Shown here piece after piece: positions 36,031-46,456 of a stretch of 64,000 nt of DNA. Source of the DNA: Opisthorchis felineus. Its lineage: Eukaryota; Platyhelminthes; Trematoda; Opisthorchiida; Opisthorchiidae. A program made the position numbers and the translations under genes. The notes under the pieces were generated by a model. It was given only the letters and a program-made list of their open reading frames with translations, made no database searches and was not told the origin of the DNA. Positions within the stretch are counted from its first letter, which is position 1. Each line of letters starts with the position of its first letter. The DNA is taken from the NCBI GenBank assembly GCA_004794785.1, contig SJOL01006711.1:628211-692210 (forward strand), given 5' to 3'.

Positions 36031-36109
36031 TTGATGGAAACTCGGAGGATACGTGGACTTAATAAGCCCCGAGCTGGGCGAAACCATTTGTTGGCAGTTG
36101 AAGAGTTCT
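36031..36109 (+). ncRNA. Hammerhead-like ribozyme motif, second unit
   Basis: Here stem II and the second box are kept: AAG, then CCC paired with GGG around CGAGCT, then CGAAAC at 36079-36084. The first box has decayed to TTAATAAG (three transitions from CTGATGAG), and the cleavage triplet reads GTT. The outer arms (GAAACTC at 36037-36043 and GAGTTCT at 36103-36109) still pair over five bases. What is broken here is intact in the first unit and the reverse, so a shared functional ancestor is the simplest reading. Confidence 0.45.
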
Positions 36110-36228
36110 GATCACCTTATTCGTGAGTCGTTTTCCTCCTAGCGGCGTCGGGCGAACTAAACACGTCACCCATGCGTGATGACTTTTGCCTGTTCAGACG
36201 TGATAATTCAGATGCTTCCAGCCTGTGC

Positions 36229-36292
36229 TGGTGGAGTTCTAGAAAAACGCTCGTCTTGTTGTGGAGTGTCCGGAGTTCAAACCATGAATTCA
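36229..36292 (+). repeat. Possible tRNA-derived SINE head
   Basis: A weak A-box-like gctggtggagttctag precedes a good B-box-like ccggagttcaaaccatg at 36270-36286. The spacing is plausible for a tRNA-derived head. Confidence 0.35.
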
Positions 36293-36949
36293 TTCAGTAA
36301 GTCGCCCCTTCATCGTCTAGCCCAGTAGGCTCACCTGTAACCAAATAGACTCTGATAATGAACGTTTACTCCGTAGTCGCCAGGATACATTGTATCCATG
36401 GGTTTCTAGCAGAAAACAAATCTTACTAAAGGCTGTAAAGCCACGAAACGGGTCCCCTTGTCTCCTCCAATATCAGTTCCCATCTTGTAGCGTTCGCTAC
36501 TTCAAAGGCATACTCGGAAGATAATTAGAAACACAAATGATACTGTGCATCAAGGCAGCTTTCCTAGAAGAAGTTAACATACAAAGTGGATTTTTTGGTC
36601 GACTGATGGCTTTAGCATAGTTAGAATGCTGTTGACGGTTTGCGCGAAGTCAAATATTGTCCCGCCTGTGAGTCTATGAAGCCACTATAGTTCCAGGAAA
36701 AGTGACCCGTGGTCAAACGTACGAAGGCCTGTTGGAAACTTTTAGCAGACCTAAACATACCAGCGTAACAATGGGCACCGGTACCAGCTAATTGTCCCGA
36801 CAGCACTCTCCAACTGCTTCAGTTTTCAGTGTAACGCAGCAGTTTACCCAGTATCATAGCGTAACTTGGAGCTGTCCAAAAACGCACTGTCAAGGACAAC
36901 CTCCTTCAACCATACAGCTAAGGATGATATTGTCCCTGGGATAACAATA
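36293..36949. other. Non-coding stretch, nothing recognised
   Basis: A short minus frame at 36621-36806 has no motif. No repeats recognised between the two hammerhead-like arrays. Confidence 0.5.
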
Positions 36950-37456
36950 CCAGTAACAGACGCTGGTCGAAAAATGAAATGAAAAACAGCTCGGTTTCAG
37001 TGGTTTGTGCCCAGCAGAATGCTCTAAGCCTAGGGTAAACAATCAACACTTCTTGGTCTAAGTAAAAAAGAGGCCAAAAAGAAGGCAATAAATATTTTGT
37101 TTTGACAGAACCTGGAACGAAATAGAATCTCTCGCTTATGCTTTTCCTAAGCATCTGAATGTTCTGAACAAGGCAATCTCATGTTTCAGTTGGTAAGATA
37201 TTCTACATATCGCGACACATTGTGTAGACTCAATATACTACTTATGAGGTCGCTGAAAACACTTTGACAGCCCACCACCGGTTTTGTCCTTCCTTAGGCT
37301 CATTAGGTAGACGTAGTCTCCGAGTTTCCGCTAACCTTATGTTTTGTGAACGCAAACTGCACGAAATTCTACTCATACACTCATCTGATTGCCAGTGTTG
37401 CTTTGAATGGAGGCTCACCTGGAACCCAGATGAATCTCTCATGTAGGGTTCTCGTT
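36950..37456 (-). repeat. Second tandem pair of hammerhead-like units, opposite strand
   Basis: On the plus strand (antisense to the ribozyme) two units follow each other. The first is eroded at its core (tttgtgcccagcag near 37005) but has gaatctctcgcttatg at 37125 and catgtttcagttggtaagat at 37180. The second has accggttttgtcc, ggctcattaggtag (ctcattag at 37299-37306), gtctccgagtttcc and gaatctctc at 37432. The core-to-gaatctctc distance of 133 bp matches the copies at 39.1 kb (134) and 55.3 kb (129). The period is about 290 bp. Open frames across it (37242-37446) are shadows. Confidence 0.7.
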
Positions 37457-39114
37457 TAGGATTCGCAACCTACCTAGCAACAATACATCAAAGTGCTCTA
37501 ATGCTTCAGAGTTGTAGTTATCTTGATAAATCAGCAAGTTTTTGTTTAACATTATTAACACCAATTCATGTTTTTTAGGTGAGATCATCGCAGATGCGCA
37601 AGCCGTGTTACGTACATGTATATCAAGCCTTATGTTAAAGATTCACGGTGGATTTGGACGGAGTTTGGTCATAAAAATTAGTAGCATGTACTAAGCACCA
37701 AATAAAAAGCAGACCATTCTTCTCAGTCAGAGTGAACATCTTCAAAGGATGGAAACTAAAATGTGAGGAAATATTTGCAAACTTACCATTGATTTTCGTC
37801 ACGTGCGTGGACAATTTCCGAACTACCGCCTATTTAAATTAATGCGAACCTAGAGGCATGCCCTGCATCAAACACTGATCCATATTGTTGTATGCTTAAA
37901 CACAAATGAGCAAATGGAAGTTTGTGTTTACCTCAGTACAACAGTGATAAATCTTAAACGATTAACGTCACATGTTTTTATGTCAAATAAACAGAATGAA
38001 TGGACCGTTCGATTAACTGAACATCAGTTCATTAAACTCTTACTATTAATAAATGTCAAGCAATGTTCACGACAGGTCCTAGTTGTAATAACGGTCAGAC
38101 GGCTGCATCATTAAGAAGCGATTTATCCGATCAATAACATTATTTGATGGACAGAGAACTACCAAAACGGTAAAGTGAATATCGTGCCCACGTTGCCAGT
38201 ACATCTCAGTAGCATCAAGAACTAGTTAGCTTGCTCATCAAATTACTCATAATATGTTTGTAATTGGCAAGATATTTATTCTCAGACGATCGTTTGTTGC
38301 AAGATAAACCTATCTCATATAAATTGATGTGAATATTTCGCGAAATGTGCAGTCACCACGGATATCAATACAAGCGACATACAGCTCACATGATGCTCTA
38401 TAAATAGGATCTTGGTGTAAGTTTCAAAAAAAAATCGTTTGCTTCATTTTGCCGCCTTTCTTTACGATGAAATCTGTAGGGCCGAAATCAGGTACGCGTG
38501 GTTGCCAGCTAGAATTACCAGAAGACTTTCACTCTGTTTTTCTTTTTATCTATTAATCAACCGTTCTATTTTGTAGCCGGTTCCATATAAAAAGGCACCA
38601 AATTTAACCAGGTGTTTAGAAGTTCACAAAGCTTACTCCCATCTTTAAATGTTCTTGATAAAGAGTGTGGCACAATGATCTCTAAGATCTGCAAACTAGG
38701 AAAAATCTAGTGTGGTAACAAATAGCATTTTATCCTCAGTATTTAATACTGGTGTATTGCTGACGATGATGATGATACTAACTGTGAAAACGCTAGAGCT
38801 CTTGTTTCAGTAACTACAACCTGCATCACCGTTACATAATCCGCATTTTCGTTCAGCGACATCCCCAGTGATTTTAATCCTAGTATGAATGAGTTAATTT
38901 AATGTGAATGAAACCAACGCGGACAGATGCAAAAAAATTTAAATACCCAGGCTCTACGGGTGACGAGTCGGATGGCATAGATGGTGTTATCGTCATCATT
39001 CAAAAAATAAATACTCTATAATGACTGAAGACAAAGCAGGTGGTTAGGTTAGGAAAACCTACTCCAAGCCACAAAATGATGGCCAGTGAGACGTTGGTAG
39101 ATCGTCCCTGGAAA
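37457..39114. other. Non-coding stretch, nothing recognised
   Basis: AT-rich; includes (GAT)n at 38764-38776. No frame above 66 codons. Confidence 0.55.
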
Positions 39115-39342
39115 CATTCAGGATTGATAATAACTGTCCGATATCGCGCGACCAGTTTTGCCTTTCTTTGGCTCATCAGACAGGCGCATCCCCAAAGTTT
39201 TCGTCAAGTTTATGTTTTGCTTGATCCCAAGTTGGACGGACTTTGCGAAATACTCTCCTTTGCAAACTATTATGGTTCTGACGGGGAACTCAAATGAACC
39301 CACCTGAATCTCTCGTCTAGGATGAGCATTTTTCAACGAATC
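39115..39342 (-). repeat. Hammerhead-like unit, left half of an inverted pair
   Basis: The plus strand reads gaccagttttgcctttcttt, ggctcatcag (ctcatcag at 39172-39179), aagttttcgtcaa, gttttgcttgatccc and gaatctctcgtctagg at 39306. On the minus strand the core is CTGATGAG, a CC..GG hairpin, then CAAAAC, so the first box is intact and the GAAA box is changed. It ends at 39342 where the opposite-strand copy begins. Confidence 0.65.
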
Positions 39343-39344
39343 TG

Positions 39345-39700
39345 CTGCCAAAACCACAGCGTGTAAATAAGCGCACTTGTCAAATTTTGTGCAATTTGGG
39401 GTCAAGTAGAACGCAGGGTTGAGAGAAGTATGAGGACCGCCCAATGAATCACAAGAACGGCAAAAACTTTAGTGAGCTGTCGAATATTGCTGAACCTTAT
39501 GAATATTGTCCTTCATGGAACCGTACTGCAATGTCTCGAATATCATGGCTATTGAAACAAGACAGGTTTGTGTAGCACATATTCAGTTGAATAAGACTAT
39601 CGTAAACCAGAGATTCAGCTGGATTCAATGGAGCTCCCTGTGGAAACCACATTCCAACATAATCTGTTTCGTCACAAGTTCCAGAACAAGCTTTCAAAGG
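39345..39700 (+). repeat. Hammerhead-like unit junction, right half of an inverted pair
   Basis: On the minus strand (antisense to the ribozyme) the order is: tccagctgaatctctggttt near 39620, ttattcaactgaatatgtgc, gatattcgagacattgcag near 39530, ttcgacagctcactaaag near 39480, then a decayed core and ttctacttgaccccaaattg near 39410. This is the tail of one unit running into the core of the next, in the opposite orientation to the 39115-39342 copy. The 108- and 77-codon minus frames across this region (39118-39444, 39497-39730) come from the repeat. Confidence 0.6.
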
Positions 39701-42204
39701 GGTATAATATCTACCCAATAACTTGTCCATGTGAATGACTGGTATTCACTATTCAAACGTCCACAGTTTCGCCTAACGAGGTACTCATTTGGGTAATTAA
39801 TTTACGCTAAGCAAAGTATCTTTTCCCAAAGAGGACCATGTGTAAATACTTGTCACTTTATCTCCCCTTTGGTAATTTTTATTGGGCGAAAGAAATGGCC
39901 AAGCTTCCAGGTTCGTGTGAAGTGAACTTGGTACTGTATATTATTAGAAAAAACTCGTTACCCTCGTGTGCGTCCCGAAGAACGTTACCTTTATCTGAGG
40001 CCAATTTAAACAACCCCTCGTTTAAAATTCAAAATAAGTACGCCATCCACGTTCAAGCCAAAATATCCAAATTTCCAGAAAGATTCTTAATTCATTTGGA
40101 CTTGGGACCCAACCCCTGTTCATGGTCATTTTTCGTTCCATTCTTCCTGAGATTATTGTGCCAGCTTTTTAAAGATTTACCCGTCACACGAATATTATAG
40201 CCTACAGCATCGTGGTGAAAATGGAAACCTTGATATGCGTCCTGTGGGATTCAACTAGAGCAGACTTAATTCAGGTACAATCTCACATCTCTCGAAGCTG
40301 CATTATCAACCCAGCAGACAAAGAGAGTATATCTGACTAAATTGTCTTCACAAAAGTTGGTTATCAAAGCTCTAGGACTTACGATTTGATGTTTTGGCTC
40401 CTGCTTCTGATGGCTTGCAGCATCTGGAAATCAGTCGGGGTTATTGAACTAAGCCCAAGTGGTTGCTAACTGTGAACACAAAACTAGGTTTGTTACCCCC
40501 GTCATCTACAGACGTACCCTATATTTGTAAACTTTGAGACTTCACCCTGTAGAACAAACACTGTCGCATGTATAGCATGAGCAAGAGCTCACATATGAAT
40601 TTTGTTATAGATATCGTTTTCCTAAGAGGCGAGCTTCAAAAGTTCTAAGGCTAGGGTAGTCCAATGTAGAATATGTTCCGAACGGCAACTAACATAACAC
40701 ATTTAATCTTACTGAGGATTGGATTACCTTTTCCGACCTTAACCTAAGCTCTCAAAGTGGACATTTTTAGAAAGCGTATAAATCCGACGAAAATTCTCCT
40801 GAACTATGGTATGTGGGCTCAGTGGATATCGAATAAAATTAGTTGGGAATACCCACCTTGTTAACTTAGAAACTAATTGGTGTTCTAATCAGAATCCTAT
40901 TTGTCGTGTGCTGCAGGCTAAAATTTTGCAGCTGGAAAGCTGAAATTTATTGTTCCATTGGTTCACTTTAAATACTGACCGTTGAATGATCTGCATTTTC
41001 CTTTGTCTTTTGTGTACAAAAGGTTCACCTAATAATCTCTTTATTCTCGTCTGAACATGACAGGACGATCTGTCTCGATCTGATATCAGGTGACTGAATA
41101 AAGGCGTTGAAATGGCAATGCCACTGTAACAGTCGTTACCTTCAGTCTTGGTCTTTTTTGGAGAGTAAAAACTATCAAATCTGACGGACGCACTTTGCTT
41201 ATTCAACAGTATCTGGCAGCTTAATTCTGATTGACAAAACGCATGCGATTTTTTTCAAAAACACAAATCCTTAACAGTATCTATTGTATTTCTACGTAGC
41301 TGTTTACTACAAAGATAAGACCATTCATGATGTAGAATGACAGAAATTTGCCGTGGGCATATAAATAGTTTCAAACCAAACGGCAACTCAGTAAGATAAT
41401 CAAAATCAACAATAAACTGTTAGTCCGATACATATTTAGTGAGCACTTCGTACTCCAGTTTGGGTGGATATTTTGCGACCATTCCTGATCTTCGGGCCCC
41501 CAGCCGCAGTTCAAACAGGTCATTTAACTAATTCACCGATTTAAAAAATTCGTGAGCGTGGAAAATGTTATCTAAGCCGCACATCGGATAGCTTCATGCA
41601 TGGAATTCAGCCAGGAAATGAAAGCAGACTAAAGAGTTTCATAGCGCCATAAGCCAACTAAACTCCGGAATTCAAAAGTAAACTATCCAAACCTATTTAC
41701 ATATAGTAACAGTAGCCTACTTTCACCCAGGTATCTGGAATAGAAAGTGGATCAAGTGTCATGCGCAATGAAATCAAACAAGAGTGCAAAGAGCCTGCTA
41801 TGTTTTACTTTAAAAGACTTGCGAAGGGTATAAGACTATAACGTATCCAATCTTGGCCATTCGTACATTTGGCATCGCCTACCGCTGTGATATCATCGCT
41901 TTTCCTCCCGGGAGGCCGCAAAACCCTGACTTCATCATATTTGTTTTGAGCTCTTTGCATAACCAAGTGGGAGTTTATTGTAAAACCCAATAGCCCAATA
42001 TATGGTTTTCACGAACACTTATTGACAACTAAATGTCTCTAATTTTAACGAATTTTTAGCTTTTTAAACAAATTATAATTACTAAGCCACCATGTTATAT
42101 ATGTAGGACAGCTTGATTTGACATGTTTACAACAAAGCTTTGATGCCACTCCAAACCACCAGTATGAGTCCGGAATTTACGGGCCAGTCTAGCAGCCAGG
42201 ACCA
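39701..42204. other. Non-coding stretch, nothing recognised
   Basis: Frames at 39838-40200 (plus, 120 codons) and 40889-41206 (minus, 105 codons) have no recognisable domain, start context or splice borders. Confidence 0.45.
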
Positions 42205-42266
42205 ACAGTTCTGGTCTTGTCTAACGCACAACTAACATGCTCAACATTACGAGTTCAAAGTCGAGG
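42205..42266 (+). repeat. tRNA-derived SINE head
   Basis: The segment tctggtcttgtctaacgc (A-box-like, 42210-42227) and attacgagttcaaagtc (B-box-like, 42246-42262) are spaced as in tRNA-derived heads. No intact cloverleaf. Confidence 0.4.
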
Positions 42267-45174
42267 TGGAGAATTTGGAGCGTGGTATCCCCAAGAGCTC
42301 TCCTTTCCCTAAAAGAGGTCAGACAAGAATTATCTAACACGTCTAACCTAGTCTAATGTTGCATGCGTACAACCTATATTCGCCTAAAGTTTTATGAATT
42401 GGAACAGGCCATGTGTGAATCAAAGAGGAAAAACTATTACTTCGAGTTAGCATCACGAAAGCTGTTCGACCTTTTTGTCTTTTGCATTAACTCCAGATGG
42501 ATGTGGGAACATCAGCGCTGTTTGAATCAGAGCACCAATTCTAAGTCATGTTAGGAAAATATGTTAGATCTTTGATTATAACGTGCTTACCGAGATTCAA
42601 GACGGATAGTTGAAAACTATAATAAACGGGAGTTTTGGCCGGTATTCAGTTGTCCTCCATTAATTCCAACTTACTTTACCCTCGAGTGTATTGCCTAAAT
42701 TGTCAAATGCTTAGTGTTCAAGTAAAACATGCTTTTGAAGAAAACTCGCGAGCTACAATTATCGATGATTCCCACAAAGGCAAAACTGCTACTTGGTTGT
42801 CAGCGTTTTCAGAAACCTTATAAGGTGAGCGTCACGTCTAGCAATTTACAATCAGTCCGCCTCCGAATACGAATCCTAACTGAACCAGCTTGCCTTAGCT
42901 CATTTTTACCTTCATCGCAGATTGCTCTAGCACAGCTCTAGCGAAACCCAACCACGCGTATCAATCATGATATGTTTAGACTGCAAGTCGGATGGGTAGG
43001 CTCAACCCAGCTGTAGTTGAAGGCGCAGCGGACGTAAGCACACACAATCACAATCGGCAGACTGACAATGACATGAATGGGTAGCCTGACCGGAGAGGCA
43101 AACTTGTGTTAACAGGCCCATTAGCACACACCGTCACTTCAACCTCATCCTCATTTGGGCTTGACTTGTTGCCCATGTAATTCGGGTTTTTCTCGAATTG
43201 ACGCCAGAGTGAGAGGCTGTGCACAATAGATTCATATGTCTGATATGATCACTAGGACTATGTTAGCATTGCTATCACCGTGTTTACTTCGGTACACTGA
43301 GAAACTCTAGTCTCCTTGCAGTGCGTTGGTGTGGAACACCATCCTAGTGATGTAGATGAAACATGGAACTTCAAGTAGTCGTCAATGGAATACCGCGTCG
43401 CTGTGAACTCGAGATGAACAAAATTGGAAATATGTCCTAAATGTACGGCTTCCGTTGCAAACTTCTAAGGAACCCGTTGAGTCGACAATGACCCTTATCC
43501 AACACCTTCGCCGAAAACGCAAATGGTGCAATGCGAACAAGAAAACGCTTAATGTAGAACCTCAGGAATCTAAACGAGACATTATCTAGGGCACGCATCA
43601 CCTGAGTAATAGGACTACGTTTTCGTCAAGATGCTCGGAATTTTTCACCTGGTAATGCCAAGACTAGAAAAGTGAGACTTCCACATCTGCCCGCAGCATG
43701 TTGATCAAAATTATATGATGTCTGGTCCATCTATTCTATCTGACACATCACTCATAACATGCATAAGTAACAATAATTTGATATTTTACTTGTCGCCGAG
43801 GACAAGCAAATTGTCAAAGAAGCCACCCTACTTCTTTCGAGATTTCCTTGTTCATCCATTCTTAAGCATCTGAGAAGCAAATGTTGGTCTGTACACTTCT
43901 AAGGATCTTGTCACATTTGACCAATATTTGTGGGAGACAGCGAGTGTGCACCTGGCGAATACTATGATAAATCCCAATTTTTGTTACCCTCTGTCTAGGC
44001 TGGAGGAATAAATTCGACCTTATTAGGTGTTCACGTATGACTTGATTCTTCCGACTGGAACTTCGAAAGCAAAAGTAATGTTTGCATTCAACCAACATCG
44101 ACATACCCCATAAAGGTGCATTTTTGAGTTTCTAAGGATAATAAAATTGATCCATTTCGGGAATTAATCACTTACATTACCGCCTTACTACAGCTCTCCA
44201 ATAAGAAGCAATCTTCTCAACGGCACCACGTCAGTTCGCGTTTCCTGCCATCGGATTCATGGGCGAAACAAACTATTGATTATAGGCTCTATGAGCTCAT
44301 CAGTCTGTCTTATTCCTTCCCATCATTAAATTTAAAATTAGCCACCATTCATTGTGGCACATGATGCCTCCATATGGCGAAGCGGGATACTTTTGTGTTC
44401 AAATTAGCATCAGTGGTTATAGCCGGAAGGCATTGTTAATGTTAACTAACGTGTTTGACAGCCGAACGCGCCAAAGGCGAGTATGTTCCTTGGCTTGCTT
44501 GTGTTGTGATAAACCATATGACCCATAACGGAGAGGAGATTAGACTTTTCCTAGGTTTTCCTACCTCACTTTCAGAATAAGTCAAGACCGGGGTGATTAA
44601 TCACTCCAAAGGAGCTCAGTTTCACGAGTATCAAGTGATTCGCGCTAAATCGCACAGCAAGGTACAAGTATCTTCTGCTGGACGGAAAATGAGACTTCTC
44701 ATTTGAACTGTAGTCAATCGGTCACAAATACATAGAACGTAGGGAGTGACTTTGGGAGAAAAAGTAATTAGTCTGTGCCTGCAGAAAATGGCCATGTCCC
44801 TAAAACTTTATCCGCGCTTTTTGACAGAGGATGTAAATAAGTCGTTAACCATTGGTATGAATATGGAGTTGGGTGGAATATTTTTGTCACCAGTTGACCC
44901 TCTATCTAACTGTTTACTGATCACTTCACAGGAGGTTTACTGCTCTCTCACCACACCAGACAACTGGCACATTTAGTAAGTGGTTTGTGATTCATACCGA
45001 AGTTGGTCGGTCATTCCTTTACAGGATATTGTATGAACCCACAACTGTCAGCCCAACTGTACCTTTCTCTTTCAGGTCACATGGTAGCATGGTGAGGTAA
45101 AAGTGGCTAATCAACTACAGCAACCGTGTGAATCACAATTTCTGACCTCTCAAGCAACGCCATCAAGTGATCTG

Positions 45175-45175
<1 letters not shown>
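42267..45175. other. Non-coding stretch, nothing recognised
   Basis: A somewhat GC-richer patch at 42960-43240 has no readable frame. Other frames are under 81 codons without motifs. Confidence 0.5.

Positions 45176-45216
<41 letters not shown>
45176..45216. repeat. (TA)n microsatellite
   Basis: Uninterrupted alternating TA of 41 bases, self-complementary throughout. Confidence 0.98.
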
Positions 45217-45218
<2 letters not shown>

Positions 45219-46394
45219 CTGCTAGCAGAACCAAGAAGTATAGTTGTTAGGTTCGGTTATTTTAATGGTCCACGGCAGTTTGGTTTCTAGCCACCAAATA
45301 GGGGAATGCATTTAGTCATCACCTTGAGAAGGTATACAGTGATCAAGGTTGAAGCCGTCGAATAAAGTGTATGCTGGATGTGTGCATCACGGACTGCAAG
45401 TGAAACGCACCGGCCGTTCGGCATAAAAACTGATGACTGGTTTTTAGCGGAAAGGCCACGTGACTTGTTAAAAGGTATCTGCCTTTTACATGGAAAATTG
45501 GAAGCATAAAATCCTTGATCACATAGCTCTCGAGAACAGCGATAAACCAGAGATGAACCATTTGCACTTTGGATCAACCTCTCAGTGTCTGTTGTGTTCA
45601 TTCAGCAACTCAGCATGCTTTTACAAGCCTTACGTGAACTTTGACAACATGTAACTCCAAGCCCGCGTCTCCTTCATTCCCGCAATGTGACTTAGGGTCA
45701 ACAGACACTTTTGCCATGCTGATCACGTCGAAGTAGGTACGCCTGTCATTGTAGAGCTGCGTACCCCACAGAATGGGTACAGTGGGCTTACGTAGTCCCA
45801 ATGCCTGCGTGGGCGGTAAGAAGAATCCCCATACCAACTAACTCTTTATTCAGACGATTCAGATTAAAATTTATGCATTATTGTTTAATATACAGATATG
45901 TTGTTATTCATAGTGGGTGATTCATGTGGTAAACACTCACTGAAACTTTCTAGCAGAAGATCAGCACTGCGTCGTAGTACAGCGATGTAATAAGTAACGA
46001 ACGAAGAAAAGTAGGGATTTTTGAAATCTTGGGATGAAGCGGCGTCTTTTTCCAACTACGTCTGGTGAAACAATGCCGCCCAACGGAAGCAATGTTAAAC
46101 CGCAGAGAGCCTAGTGCAGGTTTCCATTTGTTTGAGTCGGCTAAACAGCACTTTGACCAAAAACATTCACCTATGAGTTCCTTTGCATGCTGAAATTGTA
46201 CATACTGCTTATTTCGTACAGAAGACACTTTACTGAACACATTTTCAACGGTATTCCGAAGTAGTCTATGCGCTGCACAGTATACCGAAGAATAACAATA
46301 TGCCATTGACTACGAGGAAAACGATCGAAATTTAAGTTCCAGCGGTTTCACTGTACATATGAGCTCACAAGCAAACACTCAAACAAACTGCTGT
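45217..46394. other. Non-coding stretch with unassigned minus-strand frames
   Basis: Minus frames of 75-118 codons occur at 45287-45601, 45610-45837 and 45950-46306. The patch is less AT-rich than average, so it may be an old repeat, but no motif is recognised. Confidence 0.4.
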
Positions 46395-46456
46395 TTAGAC
46401 CAGAGATTGGTTTGCCTACCTGATGTATTCAAGTCTTGATCCCAAACCACTTATAT
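46395..46456 (+). repeat. Weak hammerhead-like repeat fragment
   Basis: cagagattggtttgcctacctgatg (46401-46425) aligns with the cggagactgcgcctacctgatg word of the family, and CAAACC follows at about the right distance. No flanking unit words are seen, so this could be chance. Confidence 0.25.

Larger units (their letters stand above)
35700..36112 (+). repeat. Tandem pair of hammerhead-like units, 304-bp period
   Basis: Two ribozyme-sense cores lie head to tail. The first has actcggagactgcgcctac, then CTGATGAG at 35755. The second has aactcggaggatacgtggac, then TTAATAAG at 36059. Both the aactcggag word and the core box are offset by exactly 304 bases. The spacer between them (35807-36030) holds words seen antisense in other copies: gaaaatatactgcaat, gaggtggttttt, attcagttaagaa, attctgctgggat and gtttgcaaatgg. 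The unit is therefore a complete repeat rather than a chance core. Confidence 0.75.
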
